DNA from: Siniperca chuatsi
Taxonomy: Eukaryota > Chordata > Actinopteri > Centrarchiformes > Sinipercidae
Assembly (NCBI RefSeq): GCF_020085105.1
Contig: NC_058051.1
Coordinates: 17,830,455 to 17,894,454 of the forward strand
Direction of reading: 5' to 3'
Length of the DNA: 64,000 bases
Shown: in pieces, positions 62,906 to 64,000 of the stretch
Layout: every line of letters starts with the position of its first letter
Position numbering within the stretch: the stretch's first letter is position 1
Notes under the pieces: model-generated
What the model was told of the DNA's origin: nothing
The model's database searches: none
What the model saw: only the letters and a program-made list of their open reading frames with translations
Made by a program: the position numbers and the translations under genes

Positions 62906-63592
62906 GCTTACTAGGCGAGCCCAAACCGTCTTCTTTTTAAACAAGGTCATTGCCCACAGATAGGACATTTTCAAATAGGCTACTCATAAATATATCACTG
63001 CCTCATGTTTTTTTCCGGTACAGTCTTAAAAGACGCACCAGCATTACGCGCTACCTTTTGTCACATCTTTTGTTCATCCAAGAAACGAATTTGGGTGTGC
63101 CATGGTAAAATTAAATGCATTTGGAAATGGAATAGTGTACATAATTCTGCCGTCGTTAGTTTCTTAATTACGTACAAAGAAATCCTGTTTACAATGTTTG
63201 GCATCGCATCTGAAATCTGAAGTATAATTGATGATTGCGACCCAAAGTGGCGATGGTACCATTAAAGGGAAGACGAGCAAACAGGGAGGGCGGAGAGAGA
63301 GAGGAGGGAGGTCGAACAGGTCGATGTGAGAGATAGAAATGTGTTGTTAAAGTAATAGCAGTATGAAAAAGAATATAAAATACAGTATATAGTATACTAC
63401 ACACATAAAAACAAGTGCCACGTTCTAAAGAAATACTAATGATCATGACATCAAATGACACACACACACACACAGTCCCACCACATGCACACTAGCCCAT
63501 AATATTTAAGGGCTAATATGGAGAATGTCAAAAGGGGCACCTACAGTACACATCGCCGGTTCTGTGACAGATTTGGTCAGCTATAATCACAC

Positions 63593-63595
<3 letters not shown>

Positions 63596-63649
<54 letters not shown>
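63596..63649 (+). repeat. (GA)n microsatellite, 54 nt
   Basis: A perfect GA run. Polypurine tract about 1.07 kb upstream of the kcna3 ATG. Confidence 0.95.
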
Positions 63650-63652
<3 letters not shown>

Positions 63653-63948
63653 TCTTGCCTTTCCCACCTGAAACTTCATCACTCATCTGTTATTTCTCCA
63701 GTTGTCTCCTCGAATTGTTCCATGCAAGTTTGGTTAGCAAATTTTACTGCCCAGTGACATTAGTTGCAAGGATTTTCTGAAGTGACGCCCCTGACGGCTG
63801 CTGTCCGAGGTGCTGAAATAAAATAAAAAAAACAGTGAACGTTACCAGGGAGCAAGAGTTGTTTTTGTTTTCTTTTTACAAACATTCTTTTGTCAATGAG
63901 GATGAGATGATAAGATAATTCATATAGACAAACCAATAATTGTATATA

Positions 63949-64000
63949 CACTACCGCTCAAAAGTTTGGAGTTGTCTGTTTGATTCGGTACAGTCAGATG
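63949..64000 (+). mobile_element. Tc1/mariner-like element, left end (truncated by window)
   Basis: CACTACCGCTCAAAAGTTTG follows a TATA stretch. I recognise CACTACCGTTCAAAAGTTTG as a terminal inverted repeat of Tc1-like transposons in fishes, which insert at TA. Only the first 52 bases are in the window, so an internal transposase cannot be judged. Confidence 0.6.

Larger units (their letters stand above)
62762..63948. other. kcna3 upstream DNA
   Basis: No supported gene. It contains a CA array (62869-62905) directly behind the kcna3 promoter, a TATA-free AT-rich stretch and a long GA array (63596-63649). ORFs here are antisense or low-complexity. Confidence 0.55.

Noticed and set aside
1-64000. 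CRISPR arrays, prophage, operons, endogenous viral genes or a defence system
   Set aside because: There are no direct repeats with regular spacers and no prokaryotic or viral gene families. The window is ordinary vertebrate nuclear DNA.

Overview
The window is nuclear DNA of a bony fish, most likely a percomorph teleost. The reasons are intron-split vertebrate genes with short introns, three intronless Kv1 channel genes, many long CA/TG and GA microsatellites, and dispersed repeats of types familiar from teleosts (L2-like and RTE-like LINE tails, a tRNA-derived SINE, a Tc1-like end). Species and family cannot be fixed from the sequence alone. There is no bacterial, phage, CRISPR or viral gene content, and I found no candidate for a new multi-gene system. 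The items of interest are regulatory, evolutionary and repeat-structural.

Layout. Positions 1-2664 (+) hold the 3' half of etv7, an ETS-family repressor: five exons, with the ETS DNA-binding domain complete. Positions 5252-9213 (+) hold a complete nine-exon pnpla1, a patatin-like lipase or transacylase of 489 aa. About 12 kb of repeat-rich DNA follows, including a 1.2 kb inverted-repeat DNA transposon at 13853-15059. Then come three Shaker-type Kv1 genes, all on the minus strand and all intronless in their coding part: kcna10 (21098-22861), kcna2 (45073-46575) and kcna3 (60949-62526). The 14-22 kb gaps between them hold microsatellites, degraded repeats and possible regulatory DNA. The kcna10-kcna2-kcna3 order and shared orientation match the mammalian cluster. 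The etv7-pnpla1 pair is a separate mammalian neighbourhood (human 6p21) that is joined here to the Kv1 cluster.

How the genes relate. The three Kv1 proteins have the full T1 domain, six membrane segments, an S4 with four regularly spaced Arg, the TTVGYGD filter and the PVP gate hinge. They should form homo- or heterotetrameric delayed-rectifier channels. Kcna2 and kcna3 end in a PDZ-binding TDV, while kcna10 does not. The outer-pore residue that tunes TEA block and slow inactivation differs in each: Val, His and Cys. etv7 and pnpla1 show no functional link to the channels.

Regulatory observations include a cluster of four X-box (RFX-type) palindromes 0.8 kb beyond the kcna3 stop, a near-consensus CTCF motif between kcna2 and kcna3, a CCAAT/GC/TATA promoter layout for kcna3, and a CpG-rich possible first exon at 33.3 kb. 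All assignments come from reading the sequence and remembered family features. No database search was run.
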